A stretch of DNA of 64,000 bases from Coprinellus micaceus (Eukaryota; Basidiomycota; Agaricomycetes; Agaricales; Psathyrellaceae), in NCBI GenBank assembly GCA_951394405.1, contig OX596336.1, positions 3,658,001-3,722,000 on the forward strand. The letters are read 5' to 3'. The notes beneath the pieces were generated by a model, which searched no databases, was not told where the DNA came from, and worked only from the letters and a program-made list of their open reading frames with translations. The translations under genes and the position numbers were made by a program. Numbering within the stretch: position 1 is the first letter of the stretch; each line of letters starts with the position of its first letter. This document shows, piece by piece, positions 1 to 9,248 of the stretch.

Positions 1-360
1 CCCTCTCCTTGCGTTTCCTAGCTTGCCCTTCCCCTTGTCGACCGTGCCAATCTTCTCTTGCCCGTCGGTGCCCGTGCCCGTGGTATCGACGGAGTCCGTC
101 TTCTCCTGGCGGGCCGTGCCCGCGCCCGTCTTCTCCTGGCTGACCGTGCCTGTGCCCGTCTTCTCCTGGCTGACCGTGCCCGCGCCCGTCTTCTCCTGGC
201 TGACCGTGCCCGCGCCCGTGGTTTCATCTGCGCCCGTCTTCTCTGCGATCTCCGTGCCCGCGCCCGTCTTCTCTGCGATCTCCGTGCCCGCGCCCGTCTT
301 GACCTGGCTGACCGTGCCTGTCTTCTCTGCGATGTCCGTGCCTGTTTGTTCCACTGTGTC
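1..360. repeat. Coding minisatellite, about 30-bp unit
   Basis: Tandem units of about 30 bp built around CGTGCCCGCGCCCGTCTTCT on the plus strand, with point differences between units. Two sub-families differ in the part reading as VSQEK or EIAEK on the minus strand. The period is a multiple of three, so copy-number change keeps the frame. Confidence 0.8.
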
Positions 361-688
361 TGTGCCTATGCCTGTACCACCCTTGTTTCCCTCGTTTTGT
401 CAGCCATCTCCCTGAAGACGGCCTCGATCTACTCACCGTGACCTCCTTGCTGGGCGGAATTCCCAATGCCCGTTGAAGTCCAGTTTTCGTGGCCTCCTCA
501 TCCTCTTCCCCTGGGCCCTGCTGAATTGCCGTGATCATCATTGGGCTGTGTAGCATTGTGATATCTTGCTGGGTGAGTGGACCTTTGGAGAGCAGGCCAG
601 TCTCCCTAACCACAACCTTAAGCCATGCTTTAACCACTTTCGTTCGGTTGAACGCTCCCTTCCCCCCATATGTTTGTATCCCCAGCAT
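1..688 (-). CDS. Thr/Gly/Lys-rich decapeptide-repeat protein, partial (runs off window edge)
   Basis: Not recognised as a known family. The best model reads from an ATG at 688 down to 437, skips a 55-nt GT-AG intron (382-436), and continues in frame from 381 past base 1. After the intron the protein is about nine units of a degenerate decapeptide, typified by TVSQEKTGAG and TEIAEKTGAG, encoded by a 30-bp minisatellite. Joining at the intron selects the one minus frame with a sensible Thr/Gly/Glu/Lys composition. The other two frames give only Arg-rich or His/Arg-rich shadows. The N-terminal 84 residues are mixed charged and hydrophobic and contain GEEDEEATK. The ATG at 688 may be internal, because an open stretch with another ATG lies at 905, but I could not join it in frame. 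The 3' end is outside the window. Confidence 0.45.
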
Positions 689-1086
689 GGATTCACCCTA
701 GTTATGTATGAGGGACAGTTGTTATATACTGATTTGAATTATCCTTACAGTGAGGAGGCATAGCTTCTCTTTTTTTTTCGCTGCCATCGTCGTCCACTGT
801 GGTCCATGTCGCGGCCTCTCTGACTATCTGATCAAGTTCGTTGAGCTTCTCCTGCGTGCGCTGGGCTGAACCGGGTGATGCAAACTGGTTGAGAATGTTG
901 CTCATTGGCTCGGTGAAAGCGTTTGGTTTTGCTGCAACGTCGTTGGATTAGATCAAGATGACAACAGAGTCCGTTTCCATTTTGCTGAATGCTCATATTG
1001 ATGGACCTTCCCACAGCTGTTCAAGAAGATCGATCTCGATCATCAATAGTTGCTGCTTCAATACGCCTTCCTCCACTACCACAATC
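689..1086. other. Intergenic, divergent promoter region
   Basis: No gene recognised. An open minus-strand stretch (ATG at 905, to about 702, containing ELDQIVREAATW) could be a 5' exon of the repeat-rich gene, but I found no in-frame splice join. The first exon of the plus-strand gene follows at 1087. Confidence 0.4.
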
Positions 1087-1835
1087 ATGGAGGCTCAAAT
1101 GTCTACGTCTGCGAAGGGAGATGTTTCCGGTAAGCATTGTTCACGATTGTACTGTAAGTTTTTCAATTCACCCCCATTCACAGCTGACCTCGCCATGGAC
1201 GTCGATGGTGCCGCGATCGCGGTCGAAGAAGGCAGTGTTGCGCAACAAGGTGTGTCCGTCCTCTATTGCCTGCCAGAACATTCGACTCATTGAGACCTCT
1301 CTTGGGGTTCCCATTGGTAGACGATGTCTCCTCCCCGAAGGATGACTTGGGCGATCTTTGCTCAAGTTCTCCGGTTGAGCACGACTTCAGGGACATCTGT
1401 TCCAGTACGCCCGATCGCGAGCCTCAGGCCATTCCTGATCAACGCACTCTCGAGGAAAAGTTACGAGACAGGGAGGAGGAGGCAAATAGGGTTTGGAAGG
1501 AGGTAAACGACAGTTTTCTGAAGAAATTAGACGTCGATCCCGCGCTCATCCAGAATTGGATGCCAAGGGGAATCGACATGAGTTGGAGTGCGCGTAGTTT
1601 GAACGCCATGTCCATCTCCTGCCAATTCGTTGAGGCTCAGCGGGATGACTTGGTTACAACGAGGGACAACGAGATGGCCCACTTCAAGAGGCATATCCAC
1701 ATCCGCCTGGACTTGGATAGGGCCCTCAGTGCTGTCAAGCGTGCTCTGAAGGCCCAGCAGAAACATACCATGATCGAGGATATCTTGAGGTCCCAGTTCT
1801 CGAGCAAGGACAGTGTTTTGGTTGAGAACAATTGA
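1087..1835 (+). CDS. Hypothetical charged helical protein, about 207 aa
   Basis: Not recognised. Three exons join cleanly: 1087-1129, 1184-1249 and 1321-1835. The introns are 54 and 71 nt with GT-AG ends, and total exon length is divisible by three. The N-terminus is acidic and Ser/Ala-rich. The middle and C-terminus are long charged helices, including EEKLRDREEEANRVWKEVND, plausible coiled coil. No signal peptide or membrane segment is seen. The start is the ATG at 1087, with the adjacent minus-strand gene upstream. The stop codon ends one base before the 8-bp target duplication of a MITE, so the original 3' UTR now lies about 6.5 kb away beyond nested transposons. Confidence 0.55.
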
Positions 1836-1843
1836 TATATATC
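1836..1843. repeat. 8-bp target site duplication, left copy
   Basis: TATATATC, repeated exactly at 8365-8372 on the other side of the MITE plus copia composite. Confidence 0.75.
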
Positions 1844-1885
1844 TAGTGATGGTCACGGGTAACCCGCGGGTAGCGGCGCAGCGAC

Positions 1886-2268
1886 TGTTGGAAGACAATG
1901 CTCATGTCAACTCTATCTCTACAAAGAATACCTCTATTTCGAACGTTTTACTTATCTTCTATTGTTCTACAGAGAACAACAACCACCTTGTATTATTCCC
2001 ATTATACTCGCACTTATTGTTCTCTTATCTCCACCTTATCTCCATTCATTGCTATTGTTCTCTACTTATGGAACATCTATTGTTCTTTCTTATTGTTCCG
2101 CATATAGGTTATCTATTGTTCTCCACAGTATATAGTCCACACTGTAAGTGGGTGAGTCCCCATCGAACTCTCCCCACTTACAGGTGCGTATCTTGTATAC
2201 TCTACTTACTTTCAATCTAATATCGAACTCTCCCCACTTACAGTGGGTCATACTTGCATCGTTCTACA
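1886..2268 (+). repeat. 5' LTR of copia copy A
   Basis: 383 bp, TG...CA ends. It holds six copies of a TATTGTTC-type motif between about 1958 and 2121. Near the 3' end, CTGTAAGTGGG is followed by two copies of its complement CCCACTTACAG, able to form alternative hairpins. Identical by eye to 7711-8093. Confidence 0.95.
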
Positions 2269-2856
2269 AGTTATGAGCCCCGGGCTCCTCTGATCACGCC
2301 ATCCGTTATCAGACACCGCGGTAACCGCTCCACTGCCCCTCGATCGCCCATAGCCTACGGCCTCTTCTTGTGTGATATCTCCACCTGAAGCCTATCTCCC
2401 TTCACATTTTCACTATCTTCATTTTCGCTATTTACGTTTCGCTACTTACATTCCACTACCCCTCCTGATACTCAGGAGTACGTATCAACTTCCATTACCA
2501 CCTTCTACCCCGCGGCAAGCGTTCCCACTACGGGAAAGAAGCTATCAGGAAGTCCACAGACGCTTACCGTCTGCGGAATTAGAGTAGTGATCCTTCTTTG
2601 AGAGGCCTGATTCGGTTGGACTGGGGAAACGACGCAACGGTAGCGCTCCCTCCATCCAAACGCTTTCAGTAACCGGTACTCAAAGTGACAGCGGGGTTCC
2701 CTCTGCGGATCTTAGTGTAAAACTTCAACTCCTTTTTAGGATATCTACGTATTGGTCTGTTTTACCTACAAAATCACGGGCACTTTACCTATCACCTATC
2801 TCTTATCGTTTCGTACCTATCATTTTATCCTCTCTCATTCTTTATCACCTACCATC
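2269..2856 (+). other. Retrotransposon untranslated leader
   Basis: 588 nt between LTR and gag start, holding the primer-binding site and presumably packaging signals. No long ORF with an ATG. Confidence 0.7.
2270..2280 (+). other. Primer-binding site, half-tRNA-iMet type
   Basis: One base after the LTR, GTTATGAGCCC is the exact complement of GGGCTCATAAC, the anticodon stem-loop of eukaryotic initiator tRNA-Met. Priming from an internal tRNA fragment is known for Drosophila copia and some fungal copia elements. The usual TGGTATCAGAGC 3'-end site is absent. Confidence 0.7.
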
Positions 2857-5800
2857 ATGGACTCTACCACTACGTCCTCGCCCATCATGCTCACGGCCTA
2901 CACTGTGCAACAGTGGAAGTTCACTGTCGAGAACAAGGCCTTCGACCTCAACGCCTACGGCATCCTCACTGGGGAAGAGAAAAAACCTGGGAGCAATGCC
3001 GACGACAAGGTCAAGTCCGACTATGCCAGTCGCCGCTCCAAGCTCATCGGCTACGTCCGGTCTACTCTCGACCACTCCCAACTCGAGACCGTCCTCTCTG
3101 GCATCCAAGTCACCGACATCGCTGCTATCTGGGAGAAGCTCTTGGAAACCTACCAGCCCAAGACTTCTGGCTCTCGCATCAGTGTCCTTCAGGAGATGAT
3201 GGCACTTCGAATGAGGTCCTCGGGTTTCGAGAAGGAGACCTACTCCGACTTCGGATCGCGTTGCATGGCACACGCCTCACGTCTCACTGCACTCCTCCCG
3301 CAAGGAGCAGAATACCTTCCAGAGACAACACAGACCGTCACCATCTCCTCCCAAACGACATCGGACGGAGCAACAACGACGATTCAATCCACCAGTCGGG
3401 GAGCACATGAACTCCTTACGCCCTCTGCTTTCGAGGAAGGATACACGGCTGCTCATCTCGCGCGCGATCTTGCAATCAGCATGATCCCCATTGGTCTTGG
3501 CAAGGATGACACCATCCTCCGCAATACGCTCAACCACATCTCCACTGGGGACGACAATCCCCTTGAAGTCCTCGATCACCTTCGCAAGGCCGACTCCCTC
3601 GCTCGCAACACTCAGCTTGCTGAGGGGACGTCCGCCGCTCTTCAGGTAGCTACAGCTGCCCCGAAGAAGAAGGCGAAGTACAGGTGCAAGGTCCACGGTT
3701 GGCAGAACACGCATGAGGACAAGGACTGCCGCGTCCAGAACTCCCAGAAGGCCAAGATCGCGGAGACACCTACCACAGCAGCGACTGCTGAGGAGAGCGT
3801 CATGATGGCCAGTGTTGCCCACATCGCAAGTCCCCTTATCCGTCGAGCTCGTAACAACCCCACTAATACTTCCTGGAACCCAGACTCAGGTGCAACCTCA
3901 CATATGACACCCAATCGCAAGTGGATCCGTAACATGGTTGCGGTGAAAATTGCTGTGTCTCTCGCCAACAACGAGATCGTCTGGGCTACAGGAAAGGGGG
4001 AAGTACGTTTCACGCCTCGTATATACGGAAAAGTTGGCCAAACTGTGATATTCAACGATGTACTATATGTTCCCGCACTCCGCAATAACCTATTCTCGAT
4101 CCTCTCCGTTGTTAAGAAGAGCAAAATGCGCGTCGTAATTGAAGGAGACTCGCTTGACTTCTTCAAGAATGGCGAGCTACTCCTAACAGCTACCATCGAT
4201 GGAACTGTTGGCTCTCTCAATGGGACAACGCTCGAAAACACGGAAACGGAGGCAGCCTACATCTCCAAGATCGAGAAGGAACTATTACATCAGAGGTTAG
4301 GGCACATTGGGAAGGATCGTCTGGAGACGCTTATGCGCCAAGACTTGGCCACTGGCATCCTGGTGAAAGAGGGCACGGAACTCAACGACACCTGCGAACA
4401 CTGCATTGCAGGGAAGCAACATCGGGATCCATTCCCAAAACTATCAGCGAATCGCTCAACAGAGCTCCTTGGACGGATTCACTCGGACCTCCATGGACCC
4501 CTCGCTGTACAGACACCAATTGGCTATCGATACTGGATCACATTCATTGATGACCACTCACGGTTCAAGGAGGTCGCCCTCCTGAAACACAAGAGTGACG
4601 CATTCCAAGCCTTCAAAGACTTTGTTGCCAAGAGTGAGCGAAAGCTCGGCACAAAGGTCAAGGAACTTCGTGATGACAAAGGAGGGGAATACATGGGGAA
4701 CGACTTCATTCAATGGTGCAAGGGACTTGGTATCGCACGGCAACACACAGTTAAAGCCACACCTCAACAGAACGGTGTCAGCGAACGACTCAATCGCACA
4801 CTAACTGAAGGGGTCATTGCCATGCTCAACCAAGCACGCCTTCCCATGATGTTCTGGGGTGCAGCTGTACTCTATTACACAGACATCCTGAATGCGACCC
4901 CATCCTCTACATTATCGAATACTACCTCCTATGAAGTCTGGCATAAAGCAAAGCCCGATCTGTCCATGCACCGAGTATTTGGCTGCCGCGTATACGTCCA
5001 TGTATTGCGCAAGGACCGCAAGAACCTCCAGTCACACACGGAGCCTTGTGTCTTTATCGGCTTTGAACCAGGCTACAAAGGCTGGAAATGCTACAATCCA
5101 GTGACGAAGAAGATCACCATATCCCGGGATGTTATCTTCGCTGAAAGCACCTTCCCTGGTCTCTCGACCGTAGGGAACGAACAGGCATACACGCCTATAG
5201 GCATTAGGGACATCTGGCCAGACGCCGATCTCGAACCGGAGAATCCACCTCTTGCACCACCTCATGCTCCCATCGCGCCACCACCGCCTCCCCATGACCA
5301 TCCAGATGATGGATCAGACGAGAGCGACAATGATGACGATGGAGACCAAACAGCACCTCGGACTCCCGAGCGACCTCCTAAAACTGAGCCTAAGACGCCA
5401 GCCACACAGCAACCGTCTGTCCATCCATCAATTCCACCTACTCCTACGAAACGGGATCCCTCATCTACTCCCTCAACGAAACAGCTGCTACCAATACCTG
5501 CCTTGTTCCCAGGGCTCCCTGCACCAGCTGAGGATGGACCCATGTTCCCAGAACTACCTCCTCCAGCACCAGTCGCACCTCCAGCACCTGCCCAGAAACG
5601 CACCCGGCCACCTCCCCCTCCCCCTCACGAATCAATCCCTCGCAAGGCGAAAGTTCCGAAAGCTCCACCGCTAGTAGCACAAAGCTCCCGGCCTGTACGG
5701 AAAACGGCAACGACCGTCAAGGACTACCAGCTCGCGAGTGGAAAAGGGAGACGCGGTACAATTCCAGTGGCCAGGCGTGAAGGGGGTGAACAGGTAGCAG

Positions 5801-7683
5801 ATCGAGGGGGTGCACAGAGAAACAATCAGCTACCCGAAACAGAGGATGAGGATGAGGATGAAGACGACGATGAAGACGACGAACCTGTACAACCCATTGC
5901 AGCTGAGGACTTTGACCTTGACGACGAACCTGTAGACATGGAAGATGCACTACGTGCCACCAGTATACTTGATTCTCTCATCAGTCTATACCACGTCCCC
6001 CTGGAAGAGACCCTGACTCTCAACCAAGGCATGGAAATGGCATTCTACATGGCACAGGACAAAGCACTAGGAGCGGCTACACGCCGTCCAGGAGATGCGC
6101 CTCGGACACACTGGGAAGCCTTTGCAGGACCAGATGGTGAACACTGGCAGACCGCAGCACAGGTTGAGATTGACGCCCTAACCACCAATGGCACTTGGGA
6201 ACTAGTCGAACTACCAGAGGGACGAAAGGTCGTCGGATCACGATGGGTCTTCCTCATCAAACGAAAGGCAGATGGCACAATCGACCGCTACAAGGCTCGA
6301 CTTGTCGCCAAGGGATACTCCCAAATGCCTGGAGTAGACTACGATCAGACATGGGCACCTGCATCTCGTCTCACATCAATCCGCGCGATCTTCGCCCAAG
6401 CCGCCATGGAAGGACACTTCATCGAGACCATCGACGTCGACAATGCCTACCTCAACGGAACAATCGAGGAGCAATACGAAGTCTACATGGAGCAAGCGCC
6501 AGGGTTTGAGATCAAGAATCCAGACGCAAAGGGACGGAGATGGGTGTGCCGGCTAAAGAAAGGTTTATATGGCTTGAAACAGAGCGGACGACTATGGTAC
6601 CAAAAGCTAGCATCAGAACTTGAAGCGATCGGATTCACCCAAATAAAGTCTGACCCAGCTATCTATGTCTGGGAGATGGATGGGACCCGCATTGTTGTAC
6701 CAGTCTTCGTTGACGACATCACCATAACCTCGAAAAGCCAAGAAAAGATCCAATGGCTCAAGGACTCCCTTGCCAAGGTCTTCAAGATCAAGGATCTCGG
6801 ACCCACCTCGTACCTGCTTGGAATCAAGGTTGACTACGACCGCGAGAACCGAGTCATGCGCCTATCCCAGACTCAATACATCCTCGACATGCTTGCGCGA
6901 TTCAAGATGGAGGACTGCTACCCAGTAGGAACTCCAATGGATCCAGGAAGCGGTGCTACCCTCACCAAGTACATTCCAAACAAGGCTGACGACGAGATGA
7001 TGAAGAATGTCCCATACATGAATGCCATTGGCGCCCTGATATACCTTATGATTGCGACACGCCCTGACATCGCCTACGCTGTTGCCAAACTAGCCCAATA
7101 CAACTCCAACCCCGGACCTATGCATTGGAAAGCAGTCAAGCACCTATTCCGTTACCTCAAGGGAACCAAAGATCTGAAGCTCACCTATCGTAACAACGGT
7201 AGCAAGATGTCTTCGGAACTCTTCCAAGCATACAGCGACGCAGATCATGCTGGGTGCCTTGACACGCGACGATCCACATCTGGATTTGTCATTAAAATGG
7301 GATCAGGAGCAGTTAGTTGGTCAGCAAAGAAGCAATCGACGGTGGCAGACTCCTCAACAGAGGCAGAGTACGTCTCTGCGTCAAGCGCTGGAAGGGACAT
7401 CATCTGGATGCGCACACTCCTGAAGGAACTTGGTCATGACGTCTCTACTCCCTCACCACTCATGGTCGACAACCAATCTGCACTCAAGGTTCTCCGGAAC
7501 CCAGAACTCCACAGCCGAATGAAGCACATCGATATAAAGATGCATTGGATTCGGGATGCTATCAAGCGAGGCGACATTACTGTTCACTTTTTATCTACTA
7601 CCGATATGATCGCCGATATATTTACTAAACCTTTACCCAAACCTGCTGTTGAACGTCATCGACTCGCTCTTGGACTCGAGTAA
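2857..7683 (+). CDS. Copia Gag-Pol polyprotein, copy A, 1608 aa, intact
   Basis: One uninterrupted frame encodes the full copia order. Gag occupies about residues 1-270 and ends in a short zinc-knuckle-like CKVHG...THEDKDC (about 276-291). Protease follows with DSGATSH (about 343). The integrase has an HHCC finger (HQRLGH at about 478, CEHC at about 513) and catalytic residues in DLHGPL, DDKGGEY (about 607) and NGVSERLN (about 643). A Pro-rich then Glu/Asp-rich spacer leads to reverse transcriptase (RWVFLIKRKADG, FVDD at about 1285) and RNase H (SDADHAG at about 1460, STEAEY, DNQS). The start is the ATG in ACCATCATGG. Upstream in-frame sequence lacks an ATG. All motifs are present, so it may be active. 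It needs only frame-continuous translation, with no Gag/Pol frameshift. Confidence 0.95.
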   Translation: MDSTTTSSPIMLTAYTVQQWKFTVENKAFDLNAYGILTGEEKKPGSNADDKVKSDYASRRSKLIGYVRSTLDHSQLETVLSGIQVTDIAAIWEKLLETYQPKTSGSRISVLQEMMALRMRSSGFEKETYSDFGSRCMAHASRLTALLPQGAEYLPETTQTVTISSQTTSDGATTTIQSTSRGAHELLTPSAFEEGYTAAHLARDLAISMIPIGLGKDDTILRNTLNHISTGDDNPLEVLDHLRKADSLARNTQLAEGTSAALQVATAAPKKKAKYRCKVHGWQNTHEDKDCRVQNSQKAKIAETPTTAATAEESVMMASVAHIASPLIRRARNNPTNTSWNPDSGATSHMTPNRKWIRNMVAVKIAVSLANNEIVWATGKGEVRFTPRIYGKVGQTVIFNDVLYVPALRNNLFSILSVVKKSKMRVVIEGDSLDFFKNGELLLTATIDGTVGSLNGTTLENTETEAAYISKIEKELLHQRLGHIGKDRLETLMRQDLATGILVKEGTELNDTCEHCIAGKQHRDPFPKLSANRSTELLGRIHSDLHGPLAVQTPIGYRYWITFIDDHSRFKEVALLKHKSDAFQAFKDFVAKSERKLGTKVKELRDDKGGEYMGNDFIQWCKGLGIARQHTVKATPQQNGVSERLNRTLTEGVIAMLNQARLPMMFWGAAVLYYTDILNATPSSTLSNTTSYEVWHKAKPDLSMHRVFGCRVYVHVLRKDRKNLQSHTEPCVFIGFEPGYKGWKCYNPVTKKITISRDVIFAESTFPGLSTVGNEQAYTPIGIRDIWPDADLEPENPPLAPPHAPIAPPPPPHDHPDDGSDESDNDDDGDQTAPRTPERPPKTEPKTPATQQPSVHPSIPPTPTKRDPSSTPSTKQLLPIPALFPGLPAPAEDGPMFPELPPPAPVAPPAPAQKRTRPPPPPPHESIPRKAKVPKAPPLVAQSSRPVRKTATTVKDYQLASGKGRRGTIPVARREGGEQVADRGGAQRNNQLPETEDEDEDEDDDEDDEPVQPIAAEDFDLDDEPVDMEDALRATSILDSLISLYHVPLEETLTLNQGMEMAFYMAQDKALGAATRRPGDAPRTHWEAFAGPDGEHWQTAAQVEIDALTTNGTWELVELPEGRKVVGSRWVFLIKRKADGTIDRYKARLVAKGYSQMPGVDYDQTWAPASRLTSIRAIFAQAAMEGHFIETIDVDNAYLNGTIEEQYEVYMEQAPGFEIKNPDAKGRRWVCRLKKGLYGLKQSGRLWYQKLASELEAIGFTQIKSDPAIYVWEMDGTRIVVPVFVDDITITSKSQEKIQWLKDSLAKVFKIKDLGPTSYLLGIKVDYDRENRVMRLSQTQYILDMLARFKMEDCYPVGTPMDPGSGATLTKYIPNKADDEMMKNVPYMNAIGALIYLMIATRPDIAYAVAKLAQYNSNPGPMHWKAVKHLFRYLKGTKDLKLTYRNNGSKMSSELFQAYSDADHAGCLDTRRSTSGFVIKMGSGAVSWSAKKQSTVADSSTEAEYVSASSAGRDIIWMRTLLKELGHDVSTPSPLMVDNQSALKVLRNPELHSRMKHIDIKMHWIRDAIKRGDITVHFLSTTDMIADIFTKPLPKPAVERHRLALGLE

Positions 7684-7700
7684 ATACAGAGACATTACAT

Positions 7701-7710
7701 TGAGGGGGTG
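7701..7710 (+). other. Polypurine tract
   Basis: TGAGGGGGTG directly abuts the 3' LTR, the expected primer site for plus-strand DNA synthesis. Confidence 0.8.
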
Positions 7711-8093
7711 TGTTGGAAGACAATGCTCATGTCAACTCTATCTCTACAAAGAATACCTCTATTTCGAACGTTTTACTTATCTTCTATTGTTCTACAGAGA
7801 ACAACAACCACCTTGTATTATTCCCATTATACTCGCACTTATTGTTCTCTTATCTCCACCTTATCTCCATTCATTGCTATTGTTCTCTACTTATGGAACA
7901 TCTATTGTTCTTTCTTATTGTTCCGCATATAGGTTATCTATTGTTCTCCACAGTATATAGTCCACACTGTAAGTGGGTGAGTCCCCATCGAACTCTCCCC
8001 ACTTACAGGTGCGTATCTTGTATACTCTACTTACTTTCAATCTAATATCGAACTCTCCCCACTTACAGTGGGTCATACTTGCATCGTTCTACA
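7711..8093 (+). repeat. 3' LTR of copia copy A
   Basis: 383 bp, same sequence as 1886-2268 by eye, followed by the GCGAC duplication. Confidence 0.95.
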
Positions 8094-8372
8094 GCGACCC
8101 GTACCCGTACCCGTGGGAACCCTGACCCGCAACCCGGCGGGTTTCCCGCGTCGAACGAGCCCAAGAACACCCAAAACGGATGAGAAATGGTGGAGATATG
8201 AGTGAATTGAATAAATCGCTCATAACCCGCCGAGTTTTCGTCCGTTTTGGACGTTCTTGAGCTCGTTTTAAACGCCACGGGTATGCGGACGTCTACCCGT
8301 ACCCGTACCCGCGCATACCCTACCCGCAAACCCGGCGGGTTTCCAATACCCTTGACCATCACTATATATATC

Positions 8373-9248
8373 TCTATACATGTAAACTACTATGGTGTAT
8401 AACTTTTCTCGTCACTGCCCATGTTCATGTGGTGATATTTCCCTATTTACCCCCAGGCCGTCCTTGTAGCATTACACCCTGAGTGGACCGCGCACAGCCA
8501 GCAAATTGGTGGCCCGTGTCCCGTGCCCGCGCTGGCGCCAGAACCAATTGATGGCCCGGTCCGCCAACTGGCCGTGAACGGCCACGGCCAATCGGACACG
8601 GCCAATCGGACACGGCCGTGTCCGCCCGCTCCTGCCATTTTAGGAAATTGATCGGGGTGCCAATTTGGCTGAGAGGGCTAGCTCATCTGATGTGGTGCAC
8701 ACGGCTGCCTCGTTAGCCCATTGATCGATGATGGCACTGTTGTGTCGTGTGTTGAAAGAAACGCGTTGATTCGACAAAGAGGAACAAACAATAGGGCTAC
8801 AGTAAATATGGATGCACGCTAGGACCTGTGCACGGAGTCACGGACTCAGTGTGACATTGACCGTCACACGTCAGGCAAATGTGAGGCCCGCAAGCAGTGG
8901 ATGTACGATGGCTGATGGAGAAGCATGGGTTGGTTGGAGTCGTACCATCCACTCATACAACACTACTTAAGCAGAGAACAAGGTGAATGGCGTATATATA
9001 TACAGAAAAGCAGATAAGGGACTAGGAGGTAGGTTTGGAGATGCAACTACATACATGGGAAGGCTGAGAAGGAGAAGGAATTACACAGGTTGGAGGTGCA
9101 GAAAGGGAAACTGGAGCCATGAGAAAGCAGAATCGAAAGGACATTGCCTGCCCAGGTGCGTTCTACGATATCGTATACTGGTGTCCACCAGGTTCGAAGC
9201 GAAGGCATATGAAAGTGGACTTGGACGGCAACATACCATGGAAGGGAT
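8373..9248. other. Intergenic, with GC-rich short repeats
   Basis: No gene seen. Around 8576-8625, CGGCCAATCGGACA occurs twice and ends in the palindrome CGGACACGGCCGTGTCCG, possibly a degraded transposon end. The rest up to the 3' end of the caspase-like gene at 9249 is unremarkable. Confidence 0.5.

Larger units (their letters stand above)
1881..8098 (+). mobile_element. Ty1/copia LTR retrotransposon, copy A, complete
   Basis: A complete 6,208-bp element (1886-8093) flanked by the 5-bp duplication GCGAC (1881-1885 and 8094-8098). Order: 383-bp LTR, primer-binding site, 588-nt leader, one long Gag-Pol frame, polypurine tract, 383-bp LTR. LTRs start TG and end CA. By eye the two LTRs are identical, which indicates recent insertion. 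It lies inside the hAT-like MITE. Copy B (45132-51339) is collinear without indels at an exact offset of 43,246 bases. Confidence 0.95.
1844..8364. mobile_element. hAT-like MITE (about 308 bp) split by a copia element
   Basis: The ends are inverted repeats: left TAGTGATGGTCACGGGTA and, read inward from the right, TAGTGATGGTCAAGGGTA. They are flanked by the 8-bp duplication TATATATC. The 8-bp duplication and TAGNG-type terminus fit the hAT superfamily. After removal of the copia element and one copy of its 5-bp duplication, 1844-1885 joins 8099-8364, giving 308 bp. No transposase is encoded. Sub-terminal ACCCGT/ACGGGT repeats and an internal inverted pair (CGAGCCCAAGAAC against its imperfect complement near 8252-8275) make the whole unit a long imperfect hairpin. 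Confidence 0.75.

Noticed and set aside
1..360. CRISPR-like regular repeats
   Set aside because: Units are contiguous without unique spacers, in a eukaryotic coding minisatellite.
23..441. Plus-strand open frames rich in PVFSWLTVPA or Leu/Arg repeats
   Set aside because: Shadows of the 30-bp minisatellite. Only the spliced minus-strand frame gives continuity with a non-repetitive N-terminus.
2752..2856. N-terminal extension of the copia polyprotein
   Set aside because: It begins with TTG and lies in the leader. The first ATG in good context is at 2857 (46103 in copy B).
3277..4241. Antisense ORFs inside the copia gag/protease region
   Set aside because: No motifs. They recur in copy B only because the sense sequence is conserved.
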